From JADCCX01 sp031378805 (GTDB taxonomy: Bacteria; Pseudomonadota; Alphaproteobacteria; Rhizobiales; Beijerinckiaceae), in the NCBI GenBank assembly GCA_031378805.1, contig JANNEO010000100.1, forward strand, positions 1-64,000: a DNA stretch of 64,000 nt. Direction: 5' to 3'. The notes beneath the pieces are model-generated. The model was not told the DNA's origin. It saw nothing but the letters and a program-made list of their open reading frames with translations, and did no database searches. Position numbers and translations under genes: made by a program. Below, one piece after another: positions 8,595 to 16,419 of the stretch (its first letter is position 1; every line of letters begins with the position of its first letter).

Positions 8595-10064
8595 TCAGTA
8601 GAGCCTGGCCCCGAAATTCCGGCGGGGGTCCATCTCTGGCGAAAGTCTCCCCGTAGGCTCGGCTGCCTTTCCGCCACTGCGCGGCAGGAAGCGGCCCGAT
8701 CCTGCCGGAGCATGGCGCTTGCCATCCGCGACGATGACCGCGCCGCGCCGCAGCACGGTCTCCGGCCAGCCCGTCACGCTGCGCCCCGCGAAAGGTGTGT
8801 ATCCCGTCCGGTCATGCATCATCGCATCCGTGAGCGTCACTTTCCGGCGCGGGTTCCAGATTGCGATATCGGCGTCTGCGCCAATCGCAATAGAGCCCTT
8901 CCGGGGATGCAGGTTGTAGATCTTCGCAGGCTCTGTCGCGGTCAGTTCCACGAATTTCATCAGGCCCATCCGACCTTTCGACACCATGGCATCGAACAGC
9001 AGGGGCAGGCGTGTTTCCAGGCCTGGCTGGCCATTGGCGATCTGCTTGAAATTGGGATTCGTGCCGGCACTCAGCTTGCCCGTGACGTCGAAGCGATAGG
9101 GTGCGTGATCAGAGGACACGGTCTGGAGATCACCAAGCTCCAGAGCCTGCCACAGGGCGGCCTGATCATCGGCTTGCCGGGGTGGAGGCGAACACATCCA
9201 CTTTGCCCCTTCTAGGCCCGGTCTATCCAGGTCCGCCGCCGTCATGAAGAGATAGTGCGGGCAAGTCTCGCCGAAGACCTTGCGGCCTTCGCCCCGCGCC
9301 CGACGGATGATCGCCGCACCCTCGCGGGTCGAGACATGGAAGATCATGATAGGTTGATCGATGAGGGACGCCATGGCGATCAGCCGCTCGAAAGCTTCCG
9401 TCTCAGAGCCGCGAGGATGGCTCACGGCGTGATATTTTGGCGCGGTGTAGCCGCGCTCCAGCAAGCGTTTGCCCATCCAGGCGATCATGCCGTGGTTCTC
9501 AGCATGGACGCAGACCAGTGCGCGGTTCTGCCTGGCCGTCAGCAGCACATCGAGTGCCTGCTCGTCCTGCACGCGCAAGCGGTCATAGGTCATGAACAGC
9601 TTGACCGAGGCGTGGCCAGCCTTGATGGCTGCGGGCAGATCATGCCTGATCAGGCGCTCGGTGGCATCCGCGATGATCATGTGGAAGCAATAATCGACGA
9701 TCGCACCTTTGGTTGCCAGCCCTGCATAGTCCTCCAGAACTTGCGGTAATTCCATGCCGACATGCTGGGCGGCAAAGGAAATCACCGTCGTGGTGCCGCC
9801 GAAAGCCGCCGAGGTCGTGGCACTCTCCCAGGTATCGGCATTCATCAGGCCGCCTGCCGAGAGCTGTTCGATGTGGCAATGGCTGTCGATCCCGCCGGGC
9901 AGCACAAAATGCCCTTTCGCATTGATTTCGCTCAGGCCAGGACCAAGCCGCTCACCCAGCGCCGTGATGCGCTCTCCCATGATCCCGACATCGGCCTTGA
10001 ACACATCGGTCGCTGTGGCGACGGTGCCTCCCCGGATCACCATGTCGAATGCCGGTCGTGTCAT
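8595..10064 (-). CDS. Dihydropyrimidinase / D-hydantoinase
   Basis: Zinc-dependent cyclic amidohydrolase that opens hydantoin or dihydropyrimidine rings to N-carbamoyl amino acids. From the chosen start it is 489 residues. The first metal-binding motif is DSHCHIE (His62, His64). The carboxylated bridging lysine is Lys155 in SVKLFMTY, with the catalytic Tyr a few residues on. Later motifs CVHAENH, MIFHVS and SSDHAPY supply the remaining ligands. I start at 10064 (GGAGA five bases before the ATG) because residues encoded further upstream have no family character. It is divergent from a hydantoin racemase gene and near a D-carbamoylase, which together make the classical three-enzyme hydantoin route. 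Dihydropyrimidine turnover is the main alternative. Confidence 0.92.
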   Translation of the reverse strand: MTRPAFDMVIRGGTVATATDVFKADVGIMGERITALGERLGPGLSEINAKGHFVLPGGIDSHCHIEQLSAGGLMNADTWESATTSAAFGGTTTVISFAAQHVGMELPQVLEDYAGLATKGAIVDYCFHMIIADATERLIRHDLPAAIKAGHASVKLFMTYDRLRVQDEQALDVLLTARQNRALVCVHAENHGMIAWMGKRLLERGYTAPKYHAVSHPRGSETEAFERLIAMASLIDQPIMIFHVSTREGAAIIRRARGEGRKVFGETCPHYLFMTAADLDRPGLEGAKWMCSPPPRQADDQAALWQALELGDLQTVSSDHAPYRFDVTGKLSAGTNPNFKQIANGQPGLETRLPLLFDAMVSKGRMGLMKFVELTATEPAKIYNLHPRKGSIAIGADADIAIWNPRRKVTLTDAMMHDRTGYTPFAGRSVTGWPETVLRRGAVIVADGKRHAPAGSGRFLPRSGGKAAEPTGRLSPEMDPRRNFGARLY

Positions 10065-10182
10065 TCCAGTCTCCACTTGCCGATCACTTGTCGCAATGAC
10101 TTGCCTCGCCCCAGGCAATGGACCAGTCTCGCTCTCAGCATTCACCTCCGTCAGTCATTGTGCAAGAGAGCTTTGCCCACAG

Positions 10183-10842
10183 ATGTCCCGCGCCCGCATC
10201 CATGTCATCAATCCCAATTCCAACCAGATCGTGACGGATGGTCTGACAGAGGCGCTGAAACCGCTGATGTTTGCGGAGGGGCCGGAGATTCTCTGCACGA
10301 CGCTGAAGGAAGGCCCTTACGGCGTGGAAAATCAGGCGCATGTCGAAGAAGTGAAGATGCCGCTCAGGCGCCTCGTGGAAAGCGACAACCGGTCCGATGC
10401 CTTCATCATCGCCTGCTATTCCGACCCTGGCCTGCATGTCTGCCGCGAAGGCACAACGCGCCCAGTGTTCGGCATCGCCGAAGCGGGCGTGCTGACGGCG
10501 CTCGCCAGGGGTGACCGCTTCGGTGTCATTGCCATCGCCCAGCGCTCGATCCGCCGCCATATCCGCTATCTGCGCGAGATGGGCCTGATGGAACGGCTGG
10601 CAGGAGAACGCCCGTTGGACATGAGCGTGGCCGAGACGGCGTCTGGCGATGGCACACTGGCGAAGATGATCAGTGTCGGGCGTGAGTTGAAGGAGAAGGA
10701 CGGCGCCGATGTCATCGTCATGGGTTGCGCCGGGATGGCGCGGCACCGCAAGCCGCTGGAGGATGCGCTCGGCATTCCGGTGATCGATCCGACGCAGGCG
10801 GCTGTGACGATGGCGTTGGGGGCTGTGGTGTTTGGGCGGTGA
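10183..10842 (+). CDS. Asp/Glu/hydantoin racemase family protein
   Basis: Racemase of 219 residues using two cysteines as acid and base. Cys78 (IIACYSDPG) and Cys182 (VMGCAGMA) correspond closely in position and context to the two catalytic cysteines of characterised hydantoin racemases, and the start RIHVINPNSN is typical. It would interconvert D- and L-5-substituted hydantoins so the hydantoinase and D-carbamoylase can convert both. It is transcribed away from the hydantoinase gene over a 118-base gap. The start ATG at 10183 has only a weak upstream ribosome site. Allantoin racemase is a related possibility. Confidence 0.88.
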   Translation: MSRARIHVINPNSNQIVTDGLTEALKPLMFAEGPEILCTTLKEGPYGVENQAHVEEVKMPLRRLVESDNRSDAFIIACYSDPGLHVCREGTTRPVFGIAEAGVLTALARGDRFGVIAIAQRSIRRHIRYLREMGLMERLAGERPLDMSVAETASGDGTLAKMISVGRELKEKDGADVIVMGCAGMARHRKPLEDALGIPVIDPTQAAVTMALGAVVFGR

Positions 10843-10845
10843 AGT

Positions 10846-10890
10846 GTTGGAGTTCTTGACAACATCAGTGATGTTGGACCATACTCCAAC
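10846..10890 (+). promoter_or_regulatory. Promoter with nested palindromes upstream of the first TumE-type module
   Basis: A TTGACA -35 element (10856-10861) lies 18 bases from a CATACT -10 (10880-10885). The spacer holds AACATCAGTGATGTT (10861-10875), a perfect 7+1+7 palindrome, and the whole region is flanked by GTTGGAG (10846-10852) and its complement CTCCAAC (10884-10890). An operator inside the promoter spacer fits autoregulation by the HTH antitoxin; this is inference. Confidence 0.5.
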
Positions 10891-11187
10891 ATGAAGGCGA
10901 TTTTGCTCCTTCGCAACCGATTTGCAGTCAGTGATAACGCATTCGTCGAGATCGCGGTCTGGGAAGTTCCGAACCCGGTTCGAGGATCAAATCATCGCTA
11001 CAAATACAGGCTGGCGCTTGTCGTCGATGAAAGGTGTCTCATGCGGTATGACAACGAAGCTGGGAAGGGCGATCACAAGCATATCAGCGAACGTGAGGTC
11101 GACTATGCATTTGCAGGAATCGAGAGGCTGTAAACGGATTTCCTAGAGGATGTCAGGCAATGGCTGAAGAAAGGACACATGGCATGA
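10891..11187 (+). pseudogene. TumE-family toxin gene interrupted by a nonsense codon
   Basis: The frame begins MKAILLLRNR and carries the signature YDNEAGKGDHKH, shared with the intact paralogue at 48746-49078 (YDNERGKGDHRH). It stops at TAA (11131-11133) after 80 residues. Reading on in the same frame gives TDFLEDVRQWLKKGHMA and a natural stop at 11185-11187. That tail aligns with the paralogue's DDFEADVVRARGAAL, and the natural stop overlaps the antitoxin start as ATGA, exactly as in the second module. The TAA therefore looks like a point mutation (TTA to TAA is the simplest, as the paralogue has Leu there). The toxin may be dead or only partly active. Family name follows the TumE/DUF6516 group as I know it. 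Confidence 0.7.
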
Positions 11188-11528
11188 CCAGCACAGTCAC
11201 GATTGGCGTTTCTACACTGGATGACATGCAGGGCAAAGTGCATTCGGCCTTTTCAGGTGAGGCCCAAGGCGCTTTCATTTCCTTCCTTTCCCCCGAGCTC
11301 ATGTGGAAGGTGCTGACCGCCAAAAGATGGGAAATCATCCGGGCCATGACTGGCGCGGGCGAACTCTCGATCCGAGAGGTTGCCCGGCGCGTCGGGCGTG
11401 ATGTCAAGGCGGTGCATGGTGACGTGACAGCCCTGATTCTGGCGGGCGTGCTGGAGCGTTCGAAGGGAGGCGTGATTTTTCCCTACGATTCCGTCCACGT
11501 TGACTTCACCTTGACCAAAGCGGCCTGA
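11184..11528 (+). CDS. HTH antitoxin of the first TumE-type module (HVO_A0114/COG4190-like)
   Basis: DNA-binding protein of 114 residues. The C-terminal half is a winged helix (WEIIRAMTGAGELSIREVARRVGRDVKAVHGDV, shown here only as its key run REVARRVGRDVKAVHGDV), resembling the second antitoxin at 49075-49422. I chose 11184 because AAGGA lies eight bases upstream and this ATG overlaps the ancestral toxin stop, giving translational coupling; an in-frame ATG at 11160 lies inside the toxin tail. The reading frame is intact although the toxin is interrupted, so it may persist as an autoregulator or protect against other TumE-type toxins, possibly the second module. Partner and function are inferred from context. 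Confidence 0.75.
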   Translation: MTSTVTIGVSTLDDMQGKVHSAFSGEAQGAFISFLSPELMWKVLTAKRWEIIRAMTGAGELSIREVARRVGRDVKAVHGDVTALILAGVLERSKGGVIFPYDSVHVDFTLTKAA

Positions 11529-11534
11529 CGAGGC

Positions 11535-12188
11535 TCACCCTCCCCGCCGCGCCGCCCATTCCGCATAACTCTCGCGTGTCAGATCAAACCGGTCGTTCTG
11601 CCGTGCATACCCATTGGCAAACATCCGGCCCACCGGCTTGTACTCTGTCAGGCTGACCCGCAGCGTCTTCTCGTCCACGAGACCGGCGCGGGCGTGGATA
11701 TGGACGACCTCACCGATCAGCAGTTCCCGCGTTGGGCTGAACGACATCGTCGTGTGCTTCCGGCATTCGAACGCGAAAGGCGCTTCGGCAATGCGCGGCA
11801 CATCAAGTGTCACGCCAGGTTTCAGCGTCAGTCCCGCCGCCGTGATCTCGCTAATGTGAGGCGGAAAATCGATGGCGGTAATGTTCATGCCATCTGCCAG
11901 CGCCTCATCCACCATGTTGACGACAAACTGGCCGGATGCCGCGATGTTGCGGCTGGTGTCCTTTGGCACGCGGCTGCCATCGGATTGAGGCCGATGCTGC
12001 AGACCCAGCACGATCAGCGCAGGCTCTTCCGAGAAGACGTTGAAGAACGAGAACGGAGCGGCATTCACCACGCCGTCCTCCGAAACACAGGTCACCAGCG
12101 CGATGGGCCGGGGGCAGATCGCTGCGCACAGCAGCTTGTAGCGTTCCATGGGCGCGAGGTCTGAAAAGGCGGCGGAAAAGTCGGTCAT
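11535..12188 (-). CDS. Flavin reductase family protein (FMN-binding split barrel)
   Basis: Protein of 217 residues of the flavin-reductase-like, FMN-binding split-barrel family. Typical features are CPRPIALVTCVSEDGVVNAAPFSFFNVFS near the start (only the run RPIALVTCVSEDG is diagnostic) and the later FVVNMVDEALADGMN and VHIHA segments. Members reduce flavin or act directly as oxidoreductases. It is the last gene of the minus-strand cluster with the D-carbamoylase and polar amino acid importer, separated from the carbamoylase by a REP-like repeat. A specific substrate cannot be assigned. Confidence 0.85.
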   Translation of the reverse strand: MTDFSAAFSDLAPMERYKLLCAAICPRPIALVTCVSEDGVVNAAPFSFFNVFSEEPALIVLGLQHRPQSDGSRVPKDTSRNIAASGQFVVNMVDEALADGMNITAIDFPPHISEITAAGLTLKPGVTLDVPRIAEAPFAFECRKHTTMSFSPTRELLIGEVVHIHARAGLVDEKTLRVSLTEYKPVGRMFANGYARQNDRFDLTRESYAEWAARRGG

Positions 12189-12222
12189 TCAGCATGGTCT
12201 TTCTGTTGTTGTTCAGAGGTTG

Positions 12223-12335
12223 TGCATCCTTCGAGGCTCGCCTTTGGCTCGCACCTCAGGATGAGGAAAACCGTGCATTGCACTCAAATTCCTCATCCTG
12301 AGGTGCGGAGCGAAGCGGAGCCTCGAAGGACGCAC
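12223..12335. repeat. REP-like inverted repeat, second copy of type 2
   Basis: Arms around 12223-12266 and 12290-12335 are near-complementary and share the blocks CCTTCGAGGCTCGCCTTTGG and CACCTCAGGATGAGGA with the repeat at 2781-2903. It fills most of the 167-base gap between the carbamoylase and flavin-reductase genes. Confidence 0.8.
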
Positions 12336-12355
12336 GACCTCAATGCCAGACTCCA

Positions 12356-13285
12356 TCACTCCGGTTCCACCACGCCGACCTGCGCGGTAATGCGTCCATA
12401 ATGCTCTGGCCTGCGGTGGCGCTTGAAATCGAAGATGGTTTCCTTTCCGAAGCGTGTGGCATCGAGATCGCAGGCATGAACCAGCACGCCGTCCTCCTCG
12501 CCTGGCAATTCCGCCACGACCTTGCCATCGGGGTCGACGATCATCGTGCCGCCCATCAGGTGGTGGCCATCCTCGCTGCCCGCCTTCGCCACCGCCACGA
12601 CCCAGGTGGAATTCTGATAGGCGCCCGCCTGCAGCGAGAGCCGGTGATGGAACAGCCGTTCCTCCAGGGCCTCGCTTGCCTTCTGGCTGTTGACCGACGG
12701 CGTGTTGAAACCCAGCGTCACCATCTCGACACCCTGCAGGCCCATCACGCGGTAAACTTCGGGCCAGCGCCGGTCGTTGCAGATGCACATGCCAAACAGT
12801 CCGCCCATGGTGCGCCAGACCGGGAAGCCCAGGTCACCCGGTTCGAAATAGCGCTTCTCCAGATGTTGGTGGGTGCGCAGGGGGTCGAACTCAACATGGC
12901 CTGGCAGATGCACCTTGCGATAGTGGCCGACGGTTGCGCCCTCGCGGTCGACCAGGATCGAGGTGTTGAAATGATGCCCGTCCGGCGTCATTTCGGCATA
13001 ACCGAAACTGAGTGCCATGCCGCAAGCTTTCGCCTTGTCGAACAAGGGTTGCACGGCAGGATTGGGCATGTCTGCTTCGAACCAGTGGTCAGCCTCGGCG
13101 CGATCGGCATGGTGCCAGCGCGGAAAGAAGGTGGTGAGCGCCAGCTCCGGATAGACAATGAAATCGGCCCCCCTTGCCTTGGCCTGTTCCATCAGGTCCA
13201 GCATTCTCGCCACCACCTGCTGGCGGCCCTCAGCCTGCTGGATCGGCCCGAGCTGGGCGGCGGCGACGGTGATGATGCGCGGCAT
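12356..13285 (-). CDS. N-carbamoyl-D-amino acid hydrolase (nitrilase superfamily)
   Basis: Cytoplasmic amidohydrolase of 309 residues that splits N-carbamoyl-D-amino acids into D-amino acid, CO2 and ammonia. The Glu-Lys-Cys triad is Glu47 (YPELALTTFFPRW), Lys124 (HYRKVHLPGH) and Cys169 (CICNDRRWPE). The surrounding text LEKRYFEPGDLGFPVW and the C-terminal FDFKRHRRPEHYG match the well-known Agrobacterium D-carbamoylase closely, better than beta-ureidopropionase. It follows the polar amino acid importer in one operon, so the importer may supply carbamoyl compounds or hydantoins. It completes a hydantoinase-racemase-carbamoylase set with the genes at 8595-10842. Confidence 0.92.
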   Translation of the reverse strand: MPRIITVAAAQLGPIQQAEGRQQVVARMLDLMEQAKARGADFIVYPELALTTFFPRWHHADRAEADHWFEADMPNPAVQPLFDKAKACGMALSFGYAEMTPDGHHFNTSILVDREGATVGHYRKVHLPGHVEFDPLRTHQHLEKRYFEPGDLGFPVWRTMGGLFGMCICNDRRWPEVYRVMGLQGVEMVTLGFNTPSVNSQKASEALEERLFHHRLSLQAGAYQNSTWVVAVAKAGSEDGHHLMGGTMIVDPDGKVVAELPGEEDGVLVHACDLDATRFGKETIFDFKRHRRPEHYGRITAQVGVVEPE

Positions 13286-13297
13286 GGAACAGTCTTT

Positions 13298-13963
13298 CTA
13301 TTGGGCGACGCGGTGCTCAAGGCGGCTCATGAGACGGACGAAGGGCCACAGCATCAGGAGATAGATGCCTGCCGCCAGGACCACAGGAGAGGAATTGTAA
13401 GTGACGGATCGCGCCATTTCGGCGGAGTGCAGCAGTTCCGGCAAGGCCACCACCGAGGCGAGCGATGTGAGCTTCACCACCTCAATGGTGTTGGACACCA
13501 GATCCGGCAAGACGTTGCGCACAGCCTGGGGCAGCACGACATGAGACATTATCGCTGCGGGGCGAAGGCCAGTGGAGCGGGCGGCCTCCCACTGGCCCCG
13601 CCCGACCGATTCGATGCCGGCGCGAAAGATTTCGCCATAAAAGCTGGCATTGTTGAGCAGGAACGCCAGGCACACCGCCGCAAACGGACTGAGCCTTATG
13701 CCGGCGAACGGCAAGCCAGCATAAATCAGGATCAGCAGCACCAGTGGCGGCAGCGCCCTGAACAGGGTGATGCAGGCAGAGACACTGCGGCGGAGCACCG
13801 CGCTCTTCGCCTGCGAGGCCAGCGCCACCAGCAGGCCGCCCGCCAACCCTAGCGGGATCACGGCCGCGCAGATCAGCAACGTCATTGTCAGGCCCTTGAG
13901 GATCAGCGGCCAGGCCTGCCGCATGATGTCGAAGTTGAAGAACTGCTGCGTGATCAGGTCCAT
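13298..13963 (-). CDS. Polar amino acid-type ABC transporter permease (second)
   Basis: Inner-membrane permease of 221 residues of the HisM/GltK family. It has the family segment LFRALPPLVLLILIYAGLP and the EAA loop EAARSTGLRPAAIMSHVVLPQ. It is encoded three bases after its sister permease and directly before the carbamoylase, on one minus-strand transcript with the ATPase and binding protein. The two permeases would form a heterodimer. The substrate is not determinable from sequence; the operon suggests an amino acid derivative such as a carbamoyl amino acid or hydantoin. Confidence 0.9.
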   Translation of the reverse strand: MDLITQQFFNFDIMRQAWPLILKGLTMTLLICAAVIPLGLAGGLLVALASQAKSAVLRRSVSACITLFRALPPLVLLILIYAGLPFAGIRLSPFAAVCLAFLLNNASFYGEIFRAGIESVGRGQWEAARSTGLRPAAIMSHVVLPQAVRNVLPDLVSNTIEVVKLTSLASVVALPELLHSAEMARSVTYNSSPVVLAAGIYLLMLWPFVRLMSRLEHRVAQ

Positions 13964-13966
13964 CGC

Positions 13967-14647
13967 CTACGCCCTCTTCCAGGCGAAGCGGCGCTCGATC
14001 CAGCCGCCCAGCATGACCACAGGGATGAAGATGATGAGATAGGCGACCGCCCCCACCATCAGCGGCGTGGCATTGCCTGAGAACGATACCGCGGTGGTGG
14101 CCTGGTTGAGGATTTCGCCCACACCGATCACGGTGCCCAATGCCGTGTTCTTGGTGATGGCGATGGTGCGGTTGGTGAGCGGCGGGATGGTGAGCCGCAC
14201 CGCCTGCGGCAGGATCACGTGGGTGAGCGTCGGCATGAAACCAAGGCCAGTGGAGCGGGCCGCATCCCATTGGCCCTTGCGGACCGACAAGATACCTGCC
14301 CAGACGATCTCTTCCACGAAGGCCGCCAGCACAAGCGACAGCACAAGCCACAGGACGGCAAAGCTCGACAGGCTGATGCCAAGGCTCGGCAAACCGAAAT
14401 AGACCAGCAAAACCGGCACAAGCGGCGGCAGGGCCCGCAGGACATCGACGCAAACAATGATCAGCGCATTCACGGCCTTGATGCCGCGTGCGCGCAGGAT
14501 AGCCAGCGCGAAACCCAGGGCGAAGCCGGTGAGGATCACGGCGATCGCAATCTCGAGGGTGATCAACATACCCTTGCCGATCAGCGGCAGACTCGAGCGG
14601 ATGAGATCCGGGCGGAGGAACGTGTCGAGGAAATGCGCCAAATCCAT
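13967..14647 (-). CDS. Polar amino acid-type ABC transporter permease (first)
   Basis: Permease of 226 residues, sister of the gene at 13298-13963. It shows the family phrase VLRALPPLVPVLLVYFGLP and the EAA loop DAARSTGLGFMPTLTHVILPQ. I start at 14647 (MDLAHFLDTFL), whose N-terminus aligns with the sister permease MDLITQQFF; residues encoded upstream overlap the ATPase gene and have no membrane character. About five transmembrane segments are visible. It functions with the adjacent ATPase and binding protein as a type I amino acid importer. Confidence 0.9.
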   Translation of the reverse strand: MDLAHFLDTFLRPDLIRSSLPLIGKGMLITLEIAIAVILTGFALGFALAILRARGIKAVNALIIVCVDVLRALPPLVPVLLVYFGLPSLGISLSSFAVLWLVLSLVLAAFVEEIVWAGILSVRKGQWDAARSTGLGFMPTLTHVILPQAVRLTIPPLTNRTIAITKNTALGTVIGVGEILNQATTAVSFSGNATPLMVGAVAYLIIFIPVVMLGGWIERRFAWKRA

Positions 14648-14660
14648 CAGTGATATTCCA

Positions 14661-15413
14661 TCACCGCATGATCTCGGCCACGAAGGCCCGGGTGCGATCT
14701 TCTTGCGGCGCACCGAAGATGGCGGCAGGTGGCCCCTCTTCCACGATGACGCCTTGGTCCATGAAGATCACGCGGTCTGCCGCGTCACGGGCAAAGCGCA
14801 TCTCGTGGCTGACGACCACCATGGTCATGCCCGCCGCCTTCAGATCGCGCATCACGGCAAGCACGGACCCCACCAGTTCAGGGTCAAGCGCGGACGTTGG
14901 CTCGTCAAACAGCACGATCTTCGGCTCGAGCGCCAGGCACCGCGCAATGGCAACGCGCTGCTGCTGCCCACCGGAGAGTTCTGCGGGATAGGCCATCGCC
15001 TTGTCGGCCAGGCCGACACGGGAGAGCGCTGCCTGGCCTCTCGCCTCGGCGTCCGGCCTGGCCAGCTTCAGCACCTTGCGCAGCGCCAGCGTCACGTTTC
15101 CCAAGGCCGTCATGTGCGGATAGAGATTGAAGGACTGGAACACCATGCCGATCGTTTGCCGCATGGCCGCCAGATCGGTCGAAGGTGCCAGCATGTCGGT
15201 GCCATCCACCACGATTGTGCCGCTGTCAGGATCCTCCAGCCGGTTGCAGCAGCGCAGCAATGTCGACTTGCCCGATCCCGATGGTCCGATCACGAAGACC
15301 AACTCCGAGGGCTGCACCGCGAGATCGACGCCTCTGAGGACCGGCACCGCGCCAAAACTCTTCACAAGGCGGCGCACGTCGAGAATGGGCGTCACCGCAG
15401 GACCAACCACCAT
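14661..15413 (-). CDS. Polar amino acid-type ABC transporter ATP-binding protein (GlnQ-like)
   Basis: ATPase of 250 residues. Walker A GPSGSGKST spans 43-51, the signature is LSGGQQQRVAIARCL, Walker B is IVLFDEPTSALDPE and the switch His is in VVSHEM. The wording DEPTSALDPELVG and MRFARDAADRV is typical of the HisP/GlnQ/GltL group that pairs with the two permeases downstream. It lies nine bases after the binding-protein gene. Confidence 0.93.
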   Translation of the reverse strand: MVVGPAVTPILDVRRLVKSFGAVPVLRGVDLAVQPSELVFVIGPSGSGKSTLLRCCNRLEDPDSGTIVVDGTDMLAPSTDLAAMRQTIGMVFQSFNLYPHMTALGNVTLALRKVLKLARPDAEARGQAALSRVGLADKAMAYPAELSGGQQQRVAIARCLALEPKIVLFDEPTSALDPELVGSVLAVMRDLKAAGMTMVVVSHEMRFARDAADRVIFMDQGVIVEEGPPAAIFGAPQEDRTRAFVAEIMR

Positions 15414-15422
15414 CAGCGGCGC

Positions 15423-16262
15423 TCAACCGCAGGAAGGTGTGCGCGGCGTGGCATCATAGCCGGGCAGATCAGGCACGCCGGTTCCCGGAAACACGGTCAC
15501 GGCGGCGGAGCCGGAAGCTGGTTTGGTGCCGAACCATTTTTCATGCAGGCGGGCGACAGTGCCGTCGAGCTTGAGACACTCGATGGCATTCTCGAGGCTG
15601 GCCCGCATCGGTTCGTTGCCCTTGCGGATGGTCATGGCCCAGACGAGGCCGGTTGAATGCAGGTAGGAGAGCTTCAAGGCAGGATTCTGCTTGGCGGCCC
15701 ATGCACCCACGGTGTTGCCCGTGATGTTGGCGGCGGCACGACCAGCGATCACGGCCTGCACCGCATCGGTCTGCGTGCCGAAACTCTCGACCGTCCAGCC
15801 GATCTGCGCCTCCAGGCCCCGCGCCCAGGAATCATAGGCAGAGCCTTTGTTCACGGTCACGACCTTGCCCTTGAAATCCTCGAGTTTGGTGGCGACCGGC
15901 TCGTTGCGTCCCACCACGAACTGGAAATCCGTGTTGAGATAGCCTTCGGTGAACAACATGCTCTCCGCGCGCTCCTTCGTGGCGGTCACGGGGGCTGCAA
16001 TGAAATCGTAGGTGCCTGCCTGCATGGCCGGCAAAAGGCCCGAGAACTGGGCGGAATCGATCTTCAGCGGGCGCTTCAGTTTCTCACCCACCGCCTTGGC
16101 AAGATCAACATTGAAGCCCTGGATGCCGCCGGTCGCAAGGTCCGGGAAGGCATGTGGCGCAAACGTACCATCCACGGCCGTCTTCAGCTCCTGTGCACTG
16201 GCTGCACCCGTTGCCAGCGCGAAAACGAGTGCCACGCCGAAGCCTGTCCTGAAGGTCACCAT
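15423..16262 (-). CDS. ABC transporter substrate-binding protein, family 3
   Basis: Periplasmic binding protein of 279 residues with a signal peptide (hydrophobic core VALVFALATGAASAQ) followed by LKTAVDGTFAPHAFPD. The segments GFNVDLAKAVGEKL and DFIAAPVTATKERA are the standard family 3 landmarks (GFDVDL and D...T.ER). I start at 16262 because GGGAGA lies six bases upstream of that ATG; the longer frame from 16292 adds ten polar residues before the signal core. It is the first gene of the importer and carbamoylase operon. The ligand is unknown. Confidence 0.9.
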   Translation of the reverse strand: MVTFRTGFGVALVFALATGAASAQELKTAVDGTFAPHAFPDLATGGIQGFNVDLAKAVGEKLKRPLKIDSAQFSGLLPAMQAGTYDFIAAPVTATKERAESMLFTEGYLNTDFQFVVGRNEPVATKLEDFKGKVVTVNKGSAYDSWARGLEAQIGWTVESFGTQTDAVQAVIAGRAAANITGNTVGAWAAKQNPALKLSYLHSTGLVWAMTIRKGNEPMRASLENAIECLKLDGTVARLHEKWFGTKPASGSAAVTVFPGTGVPDLPGYDATPRTPSCG

Positions 16263-16419
16263 GTTCCCGTCTCCCTTGATGCTGAAGCTCATCCGAATGC
16301 AAAGGCTAGGCCAGTGGCATCAGGCTTGGCAAGGGTGTTGCACGGACCGCTGGACAAGCACCATTGACGGACAGGCTCCATCTGGCCTTAGCTAGGAAAA
16401 TTCAGGGGGAGACAGGACC

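Noticed and set aside
10922..11146. Overlapping small frame inside the first toxin gene
   Set aside because: It is out of frame with the conserved toxin signature and has no counterpart in the second module.
12401..13852. Long plus-strand open frame opposite the D-carbamoylase and a permease
   Set aside because: It has no motif and crosses two genes with clear catalytic and membrane features on the other strand.
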